The notes beneath the pieces are model-generated. The model had not been told where the DNA came from. It did no database searches and saw only the letters and a list, made by a program, of their open reading frames with translations. 64,000 nt of DNA, taken from positions 248,001 through 312,000 of the forward strand of contig JAJEKV010000054.1 of NCBI GenBank assembly GCA_021234155.1. The letters are read 5' to 3'. Every line of letters begins with the position of its first letter. Positions within the stretch are counted from its first letter, which is position 1. A program made the position numbers and the translations under genes. This DNA comes from Isoetes taiwanensis (lineage: Eukaryota > Streptophyta > Lycopodiopsida > Isoetales > Isoetaceae). Shown one piece after another: positions 11,179 to 22,204 of this stretch.

Positions 11179-12025
11179 TGATATGATTTAAGGGTTCTTA
11201 GAGGTATTGTCCACTTAGAAAGACAAACAAATAGATAGAAACAGAAGAATCAATTCTTAGAGTCTTATATCAACTATAAGCAATAACAAAAGGTACTTGG
11301 TTTCCACAACCAAGCTATGGAGCATCCAGTTTCCACCCAACCGGATCCAGGGATTAAGGCAATTTCCAAGGGAATTACAAGCAGATTGACCACAACTCCT
11401 TCTCTTTTATAGCCTGAGATCTTTTAAAATACAGCATGCACACCACTAAAAGGCTTCAGGAGGCAGCAACATCTTTGATATCCGGGCTAAGATCCACGTT
11501 CAACAATTGAATGGCGCTCTTCTGCAGAGTTCATCAGATCAGATTCACTAAGCTCGGATTTGGGCTATGATTGTTCAGAGTGGTTTGGATTCAGCAGCAG
11601 CAGCTTCTGACTCCCTGCAGGACAGATTTGGGCCACAATCAAGGTCGGATTTGCTGGCACCGGAATTGATGACCTTCAGCTTGCCGGACTTTGCAGGAGT
11701 CGAAAAGAAAGTCTGGAGTTTTGCTGCTTCTCCCCAACTGGCCGAGATCCCCTGTTATCACCAAATTGGCCCCTTTTGGCCAGCGGAAAAGTTGCCACCT
11801 GCTTTTTCCCAATCTCCTCTCGATCCATTTTTTTTCCCTGAAGATAGCTGCATGAAACCTTTTCTGATATTCCCCTTTCGTTCAAATAAGATATTTCCCT
11901 TTTCTTTAGCGTTAATGGTTTCTTGTGTTATCTTGCCCCTTTTTCTTTACCTTGCAACCATTGATTTCTATATGCCCCATTGCCTTAATCTCTTCAGACC
12001 ACTCCCCCTAGCATGCTCCATATCA
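11179..12025 (-). repeat. Right (5') LTR of the gag-only element
   Basis: 847 bp, same ends as the left LTR. It is followed by the target duplication AAGAT (12026-12030). A small insertion relative to the left copy lies near 11243. Confidence 0.93.
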
Positions 12026-12030
12026 AAGAT

Positions 12031-12905
12031 ACTGGAAAAAATAGCTCCCGAAGCTTTCTTTTACACATTGAAGAACCAAAGCGGATACCCTAGAAACACT
12101 GAAGATAGAAGGAAGTACCATAATATGAGACCAAATTAGTTGCTGCATTGTTGGGATGCAAAACAGTCAGCCTAAGTAGGCTAGACACACTTGCCCAGCC
12201 GCCAAGACTCCTCCCAAAAGTCTGGTTCATGATATATAAGCGTCTTCCTGCTCACATGATATCTCGAGCTCGGCCCCTAAATTGATCTCATTTCTTGCAC
12301 TTCGAATCCATTCAAATAATTCCCAAATTCCACCAAAACCTCATGATAAAAGACAGATTCTGATCAATTCTTGAAAATTCTGTACCTTTCTGCTAGAAAA
12401 AAAGAACGGGAGAAGGAAACTGCTGCCTGACAGAGTAAACCCAGGTGTAATGAAGGTCTGGTGATCAAGTTAGAAGCTGCTTCTCTTAACAAGCTTGTAC
12501 CTAATCTACTCCACCTTATAGGCGCCATTTTGCCTTTTCGGTGTGTCTCTGCAAGAAAGATTGGAAATGATCCTTCTCTTAAAAGCAAAGAACATTATGC
12601 TTTCATAAAGCAAGAATGCTTTCAGAAGCAAAGAGCAGAGTAAGCCACGTTAGTGGCATGAAGGCATGAAGGAGACATGGAAAGAACCACCATAAAGCTG
12701 CTTCCAAGGAGAAAATCTACAAGAAACCTGGAAAATTCTTCAAGACTACCGGATCCCATGCTAGCATCTGCAAACAGGAAAAGAAACCCTCGATTTTGGA
12801 GCAGCAGTGCCGGAATCGATGAGAGAGGGGCGGTTTCTCTCTCTCCCGTCCACCCTAGCCGCTGCCGCCTGCGCCTGCGCCAAGAACCATTGTCGCTTTG
12901 ATCCA
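12031..12905. other. Intergenic, no gene recognised
   Basis: Open stretches here (for example 12622-12918, minus) have no domain and biased composition. I see no repeat ends or RNA gene. Confidence 0.45.
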
Positions 12906-12910
12906 AAAAC

Positions 12911-13660
12911 ACCTCCAATCCTCTTATGAGTCGCTTCTACTCATTTATGCCAGTGTCTCAAGAACACGACACCAAGATCCACTCGAGCGGTCTCCCATCG
13001 TTACAATCTCTCCCACTATAACTATGATCGTCCTCGAGCATCGCAAGACCATAGACTGCACCATCCCATGGTGTGCAAGACCAAGTCAAGATCATACCGT
13101 CCAATGATTTCCAGATCATACTTGCCCCCACGGAGACTCAAACTCACGCCCTACTTTGATACCAAATGTAATGTTCCTTAACCACCCCAGCCTAACCAGC
13201 TGGCAAAAAAATTTGGATATTTATGAGAAATCGATCCCACCCTCTTATGCGTAGTCTCTTCTACTCATTTATGCCGGTGTCTCCGGAACGTGACACCAAG
13301 ATCCACTCGAACAGTCTCCCATGGGTCCATTACAATCTCTCGCACTATAACTATGCTCGTCCTCGAGCATCGCAAGATCATAAATGGCACCATCCCATGG
13401 TGTCCAAGACCAAGTCAAGACCATACTATCAATAGTATCTGGGTCATACTTGCCCCCATGGAGACTTGAACTCGAGCCTTGCTCTGATAACAAATGTAAT
13501 TCTCCTAACTAATATGCCCTTAGCCAACCGGGCAAAACCATCTAGACATTTATGATTTGGCGCTTCTACTCATTTATGCCAGTGTCTCGGGGATATGACG
13601 CCAAGATCCACTCCAACGGTCTCCTATAGATCCGTTACACTCAAGGGATCCATTTAAGTG
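12911..13660. repeat. Tandem repeat block, about 330-bp units with tRNA-like/PBS motif
   Basis: Two nearly full units and one partial unit start around 12911, 13230 and 13550. Shared landmarks are TCTACTCATTTATGCC(A/G)GTGTCTC, ATCCACTC, CCTCGAGCATCGCAAGA, CCATCCCATGGTGT and CCCCCACGGAGACT. Units end in TGATACCAAATGTAAT (13160) or TGATAACAAATGTAAT (13487). Same family as 8.2-8.5 kb and 61.8-62.5 kb. It may be a SINE or a decayed LTR-element end. Confidence 0.65.
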
Positions 13661-13669
13661 GAATTATGA

Positions 13670-14178
13670 AGATAGGACCCTACGGAGCACCGCCACTGGG
13701 ATCCTTATATTGAGCTTGGCTGTTCACCACATGCGGGCTGGGTATGGGTTTGACACCTCCTGTGCTAGGTGAACACTGGTTCAAAGGATTTTGGGAGGTT
13801 AAGTCGGGTAAGGACGAGTGATCTCGGACCTCTAGCTTTTCCATAATTTCATTGTGCTCTTGGATGAGACTTGTTTCATTCCTGCCTCATTAGACTGGGG
13901 AGATACAACTTGGAGTGGTCCCATAGGGTGAATTCTTTGAATCAAATCTTGGAAGGCTAAAGTCATAGTTGTTCAAGACCCTCAGTCAACCCCTTGAGTC
14001 TGAGCTCGGGGCAGGAACCCTTATTTTTGGTGAAATTATATATGTCTATGATGATGTACCGTAGTGTTGATGGATGGGATCCATTCCCGCGGGCATATTA
14101 TTATATGTGAATCTACAATATAGGATTTGATAGATGTGAATCTATAATATAGGATGTCCCAGAGGAGGCTGGGTCAAT
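13670..14178. other. Left flank of Harbinger, possibly the 3' part of a gypsy element
   Basis: No open frame of interest. It contains a short direct repeat (ATGTGAATCTA-AATATAGGAT, at about 14105 and 14137). If Harbinger were removed, this sequence would be continuous with the gypsy integrase end at 28282. That continuity is inferred from the flank order, not proven. Confidence 0.35.
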
Positions 14179-14193
14179 AGGGGTGGCCACATG
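14179..14193. repeat. Left terminal inverted repeat of Harbinger
   Basis: AGGGGTGGCCACATG is an exact inverted match to 28264-28278. The adjacent outer triplet is AAT. Confidence 0.82.
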
Positions 14194-17100
14194 GCCATTT
14201 TTTCGCATTTTTCACATCCCCTCCCCCCAAAATGTGGAGGCCATTGGGGGTGGAGACCATCCATATAGTCGGAGGCCCTTTTTCTATATTCCAAATTTGC
14301 AGAAGCAGAGGTCTGCTCTAACCGCAGTTAAGAACACCGATCAGAACGACGATTCTCGATGATTTTGATCAAACATAAGAGGAGAGGACCAAATATAAGA
14401 ACGGCAAAATTCGTCAGTTGTACTACATTCGATTTTCTCACCATCAGAGGAGAAGGAATTGAAAATTGAAAGCGGGAAATAACTTTGGATTTGCTCACGA
14501 TTCCAGGTATTTTAATTTCTGGCATTCAAGAGATACTTAGGTTAATGGATTAGATAAACTTAGGCATTCCAAGATAAAGCCAAATGCTGATGCAGATTTG
14601 GAAGCCAAGGATCAAGCGTGACAGGTTAGATTTGCCACCTGATTCTATGAATTCTAAATTTGCCTCCTGATTCTAAATCCTGATTCAAAATTTGCCTCCT
14701 GATTCTATGAATTGGGATAGTAACTATGCAATAGTTATTTTAGAATTTGCATTCATCTGTACTAGATTCTTCTAAGTTCTAAAACATTGTATTTAACAAA
14801 CAACATTGGCTCACTGAGTTTCTAGCTTCTAACCTAGTTGTCTATGATAGCCAACAATGTTGCAGAAGACCATTGCTGTTATGATAGCCAACAATGTTAT
14901 CCTCTTTTCAACATTCCTCAGATTCATCTTGGACACCATGCAACCACCATTTGAGATGAGAAGTAAGATGGACGAAGAGATGGGAAGGATGAAATTTGTG
15001 TCTATTGTGCTTGTCTTTTCAGCAATGGTACAAATAAGGAATCCAGGTCGAGAATTTCGGGTTTTCCCCAGGCAGTCCACGTTCAATGAAATTATTGAAC
15101 GCCATTCTCGGCAATATGACTTCAATGTTTTAAATTTAAAGTGGAAAGAATAGTAGAAGGTGGATGTTGCTAGCTTTGAGAGATTAGTGGAATTCCTTTC
15201 CCCTTATTTGATCATTCCTGGCCGAAAGGTAAGACCGTCGTTAGACATAAGAACTGCGATCAAGATTGTCTTATATAGGTTGGGTAGCGGCATGAGCACT
15301 AGACGCATGCGGGACTTGTTCCAGGTTGGGAAGTCCACCATTGAAAAATATACCAATAAGGTATGTGGGATTCTGGCTGATAGAAATAAACTTTTGAGGT
15401 TTTTTATCCAAATTCCTAGAGGTGATGATTTGATAAGAGTGATTAATAGCTTTGAAAAACTTTGTGGCCTCCCAAATTGTTGTGGTGCAGCTGATCTACT
15501 TATTTAAAATGTTTTTGGAGGTGGGTGTCCTCTTTTTTCCGGCCGCCGGTAACGCCGGTAACACTCCATTTTCCGGCCAAAAGCGTGATTTTGGCACCGG
15601 AAAATATTTTTAGGCAACACAACATTTTTATCTCCACGACCGTTTTTCTCACTCATTTCTTTCTTCACTGGCCGTTTTCGTTGCTCATTATTCCTCTGAA
15701 ATCACTTCCGGCCATATACCATTTTGAGAAAATAGATAACGTTGGGACTCTACACCGATCTGCCTCAGGAAGCGCCAGCGGCATCGGAAGCCAGGTACAT
15801 CGTCCTCAATCTTCATTTTTTTAATGCTTAGGAATGAATCGCTTAGAGGAAGCTTAGTGCAAGGGCTTAGAGCAGGGCTGAGAGCAGATTATTATTTTTG
15901 TTCAAACCCTACTACGCATGTACAGGTTTTGCTCAATTTGCGCCATAGTTGAGCTGTGCATGTACAGGTTTTTCTCAATTTTGACCCATAGTTGGGCGCA
16001 AAGGCATTTTGCTACTGGATTCAAGGACCAACGAGCAATTTTCAGGTAGATTTCATTTTGGGTGTCTCGGTCTTGAGGTCTGGATCTGTTTACATGTGCC
16101 TGTGCAACTCTTTGGATTTGTTTAAATGGGTCTCGATTTTTTGGCTCAAATGTAGCGTTGAAGAAGCATCATTAGTTGTAGCTCTCAAGATCAAGCCATG
16201 CAAAACATAGCTTACCTGTGTTTTCAATTCTACCAGGTAGTAGTCCTCCGCCTGCATCAGAGTTTCATCACATTTCATCTTCATACATTGGCATCCACTG
16301 AGCAGCCAATTTTGCAGCAACGTGAGCTTTGCTTTTTCTGTGTTTTTATGCTTTAAGTTATGTTTTGGTTGAGAGTGTGTTCCAGAACTTTGGACGAAGT
16401 CTTTTGTGAATTGCATTGTGGACGAATGTAGATCTAAGTCTTCAGATATATTCTTGCTGTGTCCAGATGTCAGTGTTGCTGCACAGAAGCGTCTTCAAAG
16501 CAAGATAAACTTTTCGATTTTTTGCTTCCTTTGTGGCTGATGACTTCTGGTTTGTGGCAGCCATTGATTTTGATTAATGATGTGGACATGAGGCAGAGGT
16601 AAGAGGTAAGACTCCTTATTTATATGTAGCAATCAAATTCTTCAATTACATAATCCGGACCGAGTATATGTAGCATTTGAAATATTTAACAGATCAATTG
16701 CTGTTAAAGTACAGTTAAAATGTGTGCATTCATGGTCTGCTAATGACATCAACATGAGACCAACAGCTACTACTTCTCCAGCTGAAACAAACCTGAAATG
16801 CTGAAAGAGTCATTTTGCTTTTTACTTCCAAGGCTGAGTTTTTGTCACAATGCATGGCATGCATCCCTGTTATATGCTATATCCCTGATTTTTTTGCCCT
16901 TAGCAGAAGTTAGAACTCTATATCTGCCATGCAAATGCCCTTAACAAAATCGATACCCAGACTTTGCAAGAAGGTCCCACAGAATCCATAGGCAGAGTTT
17001 GGAAGTAGAGCCGGCAAATTATTGTGATATTTTTCATAATTAGTAATAATTTTCTGGATACATATTCCAGAATTAGGGAACCCATGTTCATCAGCATTTG

Positions 17101-17358
17101 AAAGATAGAGTGCATGTTTTCTTCTTCCCTGGGAGGTGGATCATTGTATGGGTATAAGTAATTATATTTTTTCAATTGAACAGATTCTGTTTGAAGTATG
17201 TCCTTTTGAGTGATGTTAAGAATAGGTCTTGCAATGCTAATGTCTGCTTACATGCCAGGGCCAAATGCCAGTAGATATGCCTGTTTACTGGATTCCAGCA
17301 CTTATTGTTCAACCACAAGGATTTTTTGTAGGTATACAGCATATGCTGAATCCCAGTG

Positions 17359-17534
17359 GCTTATGCAGGTTTATGTTTATATTGGGAATAGCATCACACT
17401 ATTGTGTATTGCAGCCATCTTAACTCATAAGAAGTGCTCTGAGGCATGCTTATGCAGGTTTATGTTTATATTGGGAATACCATCACACTATTGTGTATTG
17501 CAGCCATCTTAAATCATAAGAAGTGCTCTGAGGT
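17359..17534. repeat. 89-bp tandem duplication inside the Helitron
   Basis: Two head-to-tail copies begin GCTTATGCAGGTTTATG at 17359 and 17448. They differ at only a few bases. Confidence 0.9.
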
Positions 17535-18254
17535 TGCTGCCTTGCCAGACATGCAACGGTGCATTGCCATACTTATCATTTATTGAAAACTCCAGTTTTC
17601 ATGTCCATTTATGGCAAAAATCTGGCACTATTTGTTACAACACTTATGTGGAGTGATTGGACAATTTGTTAAGCCAAGTAGCAGCATAGGGAAAACAAAA
17701 CTATTATCACTTGGTATCAAGTCTAAAAATCCTGAAGTTTAATTTACATATGAACCTATTCATAAAATTTGTTAGCAATTAAGTTTTGAAGGAGCTCAGA
17801 AGTATGTGCGAGTTTGTCAGGTGGTGCAGCAAATGGCTTCTGTCTTATAGGTGAGAACGTTGATAAACATTCATAAGAGTTTGTTGAAGATCTGTTTCAA
17901 CGCAGGGTATAAAAGAAGATTAAAATACAAGCAAATTGTGTTGCTAATTTTAAGTGGCATACATCTCATTTATGTTCGCATCTAATGTGTGTCTAAGGTG
18001 CCCTATATGGATATGTAGAGCATGAACATGCAAAATATTGTGTTATCTCCTGTTGTCATTCTCTATTATGTTCAATATATGATAGGATAATAGAAGCGTG
18101 CAATCTTTTCTCGCTGAATTTGTCACAAATTCTTTGTGTAATTGTTGAGGGCTAAAATACAGTTTTAAGTATTTGACGATATTTGAGGTTCAAATTATGG
18201 TAAGTGGCATTTGAGGTTCAAGCTGTTGTAATTGATTAATTTATTTGATGTTGC

Positions 18255-18390
18255 TTGCTGGGATCGCAGTGAAGGGAATGGAGATGGTCCTTGGGTTTAT
18301 AGATGACCCACTCCTAGCTAACGGGACGCCCACCTGCAAATTAAGATTTGAATCCCAACCTTCTAATCTCTATTCCCCTACATTTGAGCC

Positions 18391-18424
<34 letters not shown>
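18255..18424 (+). mobile_element. Possible SINE-like retroinsertion with poly(A) tail
   Basis: A short segment contains AGATTTGAATCCCAACC, which resembles a pol III B-box, and ends in about 34 A residues (18391-18424). No A-box was clearly seen. It could instead be a retroposed transcript fragment. Confidence 0.4.
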
Positions 18425-18427
<3 letters not shown>

Positions 18428-18529
18428 AAAAAGAGAAAAGAGAGCAAACGCTAAAAACTTTTTCCTCCAAGGAATTTAGAGCAATAATCCAGCTAAAGTT
18501 TCCAATGTGTCTTACAAACCTAAAGGTTT

Positions 18530-19080
18530 TGGAGCCTAGATTTCATTGTTTCCGAACTTAGAGCCTAAATCATTCTTTTTGTGATTATATTAAGGAAAGA
18601 CTTGGAGCCTAGATTTCATTGCTTTTGCGATTTTGGAGCCTAGATTTCATTGTTTTTATGATTATATTAAAGAAAGACAACGAACAAGTGCTAGCTTTTT
18701 GGCCAAGCTTAGTTCTAAAGTTAAAGATTGATCTTTTGAAGTTGTATGCCTAAGGGGATACTATAGTATAGAGGCAAATTAATTTATGTTTATAGGGAAA
18801 CAATAGCTTTCAAGACATCTTGTGCGGTTCGAATCAATGACTTGCATCTGCGTTTCACTTTTACCTCTGAAACGTTGTTTTCGCTACTGAAACTCAAAGT
18901 TAATACATTGATGATACTTTTGTTAAACAATTTTCAATAATGTCCATTCTTGCCAATATTAACATATGCTATTTTGGAAGTTGCACATGTGGATGTTAAA
19001 CTCGAGTAAAAGCACATGCCTTATTTTAAAAGTTGCACATTTGGACGTTAAAGCGGAGTAAAAGCACATGCTCAGGATAT
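18530..19080. repeat. Short direct repeats in the Helitron 3' part
   Basis: TTGGAGCCTAGATTTCATTG recurs near 18529, 18602 and 18636. A second motif pairs GTTGCACATGTGGATGTTAAA (18977) with GTTGCACATTTGGACGTTAAA (19033), each followed by an AGTAAAAGCACATGC block. No function is evident. Confidence 0.65.
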
Positions 19081-19082
19081 TA

Positions 19083-19112
19083 GCCTGGCAACGCCGGGCA
19101 CCGGTTTACTAG
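19083..19112 (+). other. Helitron 3' hairpin and CTAG terminus
   Basis: The seven-pair stem GCCTGGC/GCCGGGC (one G-T pair) with loop AAC is followed by ACCGGTTTA and CTAG. In rolling-circle transposition this hairpin acts as the terminator signal. Confidence 0.92.
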
Positions 19113-19803
19113 TGGATCTTATATTGTGCTCCAAGAAAAACCATCAAAAAAATATGATACACATGCGTATCACAATAGGAAGGGCATCAATTCCATATTA
19201 TTGCAAGGCCTATGTGATACTAACAAGATGTTTTTGGATGTATGTTGCTTGTTTCCTGGTGGTGTCCATGATGCCAGTCAATTTGCTCATTCATCCTTGT
19301 ACAAGAAGTTGAAGTATAACATTGAATGTAGTGGGCCAATACTACAATTGCAATGTGATAATTACCAACAAGAAGGAAGAAGCGCGCAGACAATCAATGT
19401 GCGCCCATACATCCTAGTTGATACAGCCTATCCTTTGCGATAATTCTGTATGAAGATTTTTAACAAGCCCACTACTCTCCTTATGAAGGAGTTTAATAGA
19501 CACATCAAGCATGGAAGGGTGGTGATTGAGAATATTTTTGGGATACTAAAAAGCAAGTTTCAGATCTTAGGAAGTCTAAATTGTCATGTGGATAATGTAT
19601 CAAAAGTTATAGTGGCTTGTTGTGCTCTTCATAACTTTTGTAGGATGGCCACCCTTGGATTATCATTAAATGAACCAAGGCCTGCTGAAAATGTGCCACC
19701 TTATGAGTTTGAACTCAATGCAAAGTGTCTGACAAGAAAGGGACAAGTATTGAGAAGTGCAGTCTTCCAAAAATGGTTGGCCCAGAGAGAGAATGGGATA
19801 TGA

Positions 19804-21380
19804 GAGAAGGAAAGGTTTGCAAGTACAGAGGCACAGAGGTCTGGAAGTTAGACTTTATGCTGCATATGGTAGATTCTTCATCATCTTGTCTATTCTTTGG
19901 CTGTTGGTAAACAGAGACTTGATGCCTGGGATGGTGTTGGTGCCTTAGTGGCGCTTGTTGAAGTTTGTATGATTTTGTTCATTGCCATAAACTAATACTA
20001 CTTTAGCTGTTGTATACAAAAAATTTGTACCTTTCAATCACTTAAGCACTTGGTAAATCTGCATTGTACTTTGCATTATGATACAATAAATTTGCCTGCA
20101 TTGTACTTTGCATTGTTAAATAGTCTGCATTGTACAGTCTGCATTGCACTTTGCATTGTACAGTCTACATGATACAGTCTCCAGAGAGCAAGAGTATTAC
20201 TCCAGAACTTCTCCAAGTCTAGGGTCCAAATGAATCGGGTTGAAATCAAGGGTTTGTTTTGAACATTTTAAACAATAGATATTAGGATTATTAGTGTCAA
20301 AATGATCAGATATTCACAAGCAGGATCTGGTTCACTTTTCAGCAATAGAATCATGGCAATAGAGTCATAGACTGTACAATGCAGACCGTATCATGCAGAC
20401 TGTACAATGCAATAGTTTTCTTTAAGCTATGAGAAAAAAGTTATGTTCAATTTTCCACTGTATATTCTAACCATCATTATCTATTCTGCCATCAATTGTA
20501 CATTCTAAGCATCGTTCTGCCATCAATTGTATATTATAAGCATCATTGTATATTCTGCCATCAATTGTATATTCTAACCATCATTGCCTATTCTGCCATC
20601 ATTGTCTATTTTGACATCATTGTATATTCTTGCTACATATTCTAAACGAGGTGCACCCTGGACTACCATAGTCGTCGGATTCATCGATCCTACGACCCAT
20701 ATCGTATGTTGGGGCCTGTGAGCACCTCTCGTTTCGCTTGTAGTCATATATAATTGGAGCGCCTATGATTCTGAAATATGAAATACGCTTTTGCCTAAGG
20801 TTTTGAGGGAATATTGAACCTCTATATGGCTTTGCCTAATTATTAATGTCAAAATGATCAGAATTCACAATCCAGATCAAAATGATCAGATATTAGTATC
20901 AAAATGATCAAATATTTACCGTCTAGGGGTCTATTATCTCTAGATAAAGAACTTTCATTGTTTATATTTTAAGAAGCATCTATATTTAATATGCATGTTA
21001 CATAATTAATAGGACAATTTAAATACTCTGACGAGAAAAATATCAGCTGAACTATCCTTTACTAGAGACCACAGATCGGTTTTCTTTGTTCCTTGATCAC
21101 AGATCAGATCACAGATTGCAGAGACCACAAATCAAATCCCCATGTGCTGGCATACAAATTTGTGTTGCCATACAAATTTAAATGGGACATTTGAGGAAGG
21201 AACCTTTTTGGTAGCAAGATCTCATATATATAATTCATATTTACATTCATGGACGCCAAGATTGGGTTGCGGCATTGACTCATACAACTTAGTTCTCCTA
21301 GTAATAAATACAGAAATTATCATTTCAAAACATCCAGCTATACCGAGGTTCATAGTCACCGCAAAGCAGTGTAGGCGGGG
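19804..21380. other. Harbinger internal non-coding DNA with AT-rich short repeats
   Basis: After the transposase stop the sequence holds repeated TGCATTGTACAGTCTGCA-like words (20050-20170) and repeated CATCATTGTATATTCTGCC-like words (20460-20640). A compact segment with several nested inverted repeats follows (20644-20734). No gene seen up to the LINE. Confidence 0.6.
20644..20734. other. Multi-hairpin segment of unknown function
   Basis: The outer arms AAACGAGGTGC (20644) and GCACCTCTCGTTT (20722) pair with a 2-nt bulge. Inside are GTCGTCGGAT...ATCCTACGAC (20671-20696), a hairpin in GACTA-CCA-TAGTC (20661-20673, alternative to the former) and ACCCATA-TCG-TATG with GGGG. It could fold as a branched RNA or cruciform. 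It does not match any snRNA, tRNA or 5S rRNA that I know. Confidence 0.45.
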
Positions 21381-21383
21381 AGA

Positions 21384-22010
21384 ATGGCCAAGCGGCAGAA
21401 GAAAGGCCGCAAGACCTCGGGTGCTCCCCGACTTCATAGGGGCGAGGCGGCTCCGCTACCCGCCCGCCCGGCCTCCACGGCAGCCAAGCCCCCCGCTTTG
21501 CTGCCCTCAAGACTCCAGCCACTCCACGCCATCCCAGCCACCACCACCACCCCCCCAGCACAGGACCCGGTCCTCGCCCACCTTTGACCATGCAGCCGCA
21601 GAACTCCGGGAGCGCAGGCGGAGAGGCCCACCGGGTAGTTCGAGGCATGCGCACAACGGCAGGGGGAGAGTCTCGCCCACAACATCCGAACACACATTCT
21701 CGATCGGATGACATTCCCGGGGCCAGTTCACATTTCTCGAGCAGCCCGTCATGGGGCTCAGCGCCCGGGTCGTGACCGCATTGTCATATTCACGGTTGCG
21801 GATGCACGGTGCGTGATGCCATATTGCGCCGTGCCCGGATGCTGAAGGGGACATCCCTATCGTGGGCCGGGACCTCACACCCCGCGGTAACAGAGGCACG
21901 CAGACGGGAGCTTGTCCGGGGTCGAGGCATTCGCCAAGCGGGTGCCGCGGGATTGGTTCGAGGCCGGGATGCACATTTTCCCGACGACACGCTATTCTGC
22001 TGGACCCTTC
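21384..22010 (+). pseudogene. LINE ORF1 relic (basic start, RRM/CTD-like end)
   Basis: Begins MAKRQKKGRKTSGAPRLHRG and soon runs into a Pro/Ala-rich low-complexity stretch and a stop at 21587. Downstream in other frames RMLKGTSLS and EARRR resemble the RNA-binding C-terminal domain of L1-type ORF1p. Several indels are needed to join the parts. It would coat element RNA as a chaperone. Confidence 0.6.
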
Positions 22011-22204
22011 GCGCAGCCCCAACCGGTAATGCGTGGCCCCCTTTACGCTTCCCCTACCACGGCCCCCCTTCTCCTGCTCCTACTCCTGCTCCCTCCACGA
22101 CCCTCTCAGGCCACATCTTGCCTCGCTCCATCTACTTCTCACTCAACCTCTGCTTTCGAGTCCTCCCCAGCGACTTCGGGCTTACCATACCATCCCTGTG
22201 ACAA

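Larger units (their letters stand above)
8765..12025 (-). mobile_element. Non-autonomous gag-only LTR retrotransposon (TR-GAG type), complete
   Basis: Two direct LTRs (8765-9606 and 11179-12025) begin TGATATGATTTAAGG and end CTCCATATCA on the plus strand. They flank about 1.57 kb of internal DNA holding only a gag gene on the minus strand. A primer site for initiator Met-tRNA (11165-11176) is next to the right LTR, which fixes the minus orientation. The element is bounded by a perfect 5-bp duplication, AAGAT, at 8760-8764 and 12026-12030. No protease, RT or integrase motif lies inside. About twenty substitutions plus a few indels separate the LTRs by eye, many of them transitions. This matches the known TR-GAG class, which depends on an autonomous partner for its enzymes. 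Confidence 0.93.
15495..19112 (+). mobile_element. Non-autonomous Helitron
   Basis: The 5' end is TCTACTTATTTAAAATG after an A (15494). The 3' end is CTAG (19109-19112) before a T (19113), the standard A/T insertion site. A hairpin GCCTGGC-AAC-GCCGGGC (19083-19099) lies 9 bases upstream of the CTAG, which is the classical Helitron 3' signature. Taking out the interval leaves the transposase frame exactly continuous, which independently confirms both ends. No Rep/helicase coding was found, so it is non-autonomous. The interior is patchy, with a tandem duplication, a poly(A)-tailed insertion and other fragments. Confidence 0.93.
14857..19803 (+). pseudogene. PIF/Harbinger transposase, split by a Helitron
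   Basis: The 5' part (14857-15494) includes FNEIIERHSRQYDFNVL and DVASFERLVEFLSPYLIIPG, then the helix-turn-helix-like RRMRDLFQVGKSTIEKYTNK and the start of the nuclease core (GLPNCCGAAD). The 3' part (19113-19803) continues in frame with GSYIVLQEKPSKKYD, FPGGVHDASQF, the second catalytic Asp in VDTAYPLR and the Glu in VIENIFGILKSKF. The Helitron lies inside the codon of the first catalytic Asp. An in-frame stop at 19441-19443 and tandem stops near 15154 add further damage, although the latter could lie in an intron. Normal role: cut-and-paste transposase acting with a Myb-like partner. Confidence 0.88.

Noticed and set aside
12622..12918. 98-residue minus-strand open stretch
   Set aside because: No motif, biased Arg/Ser content and no neighbouring exons. 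Treated as chance.
14179..14193. Reading the Harbinger ends one base shorter to give a TAA-type target
   Set aside because: With the terminal A/T excluded the two outer triplets are ATA and TAA, which do not match. Including it gives AAT on both sides.
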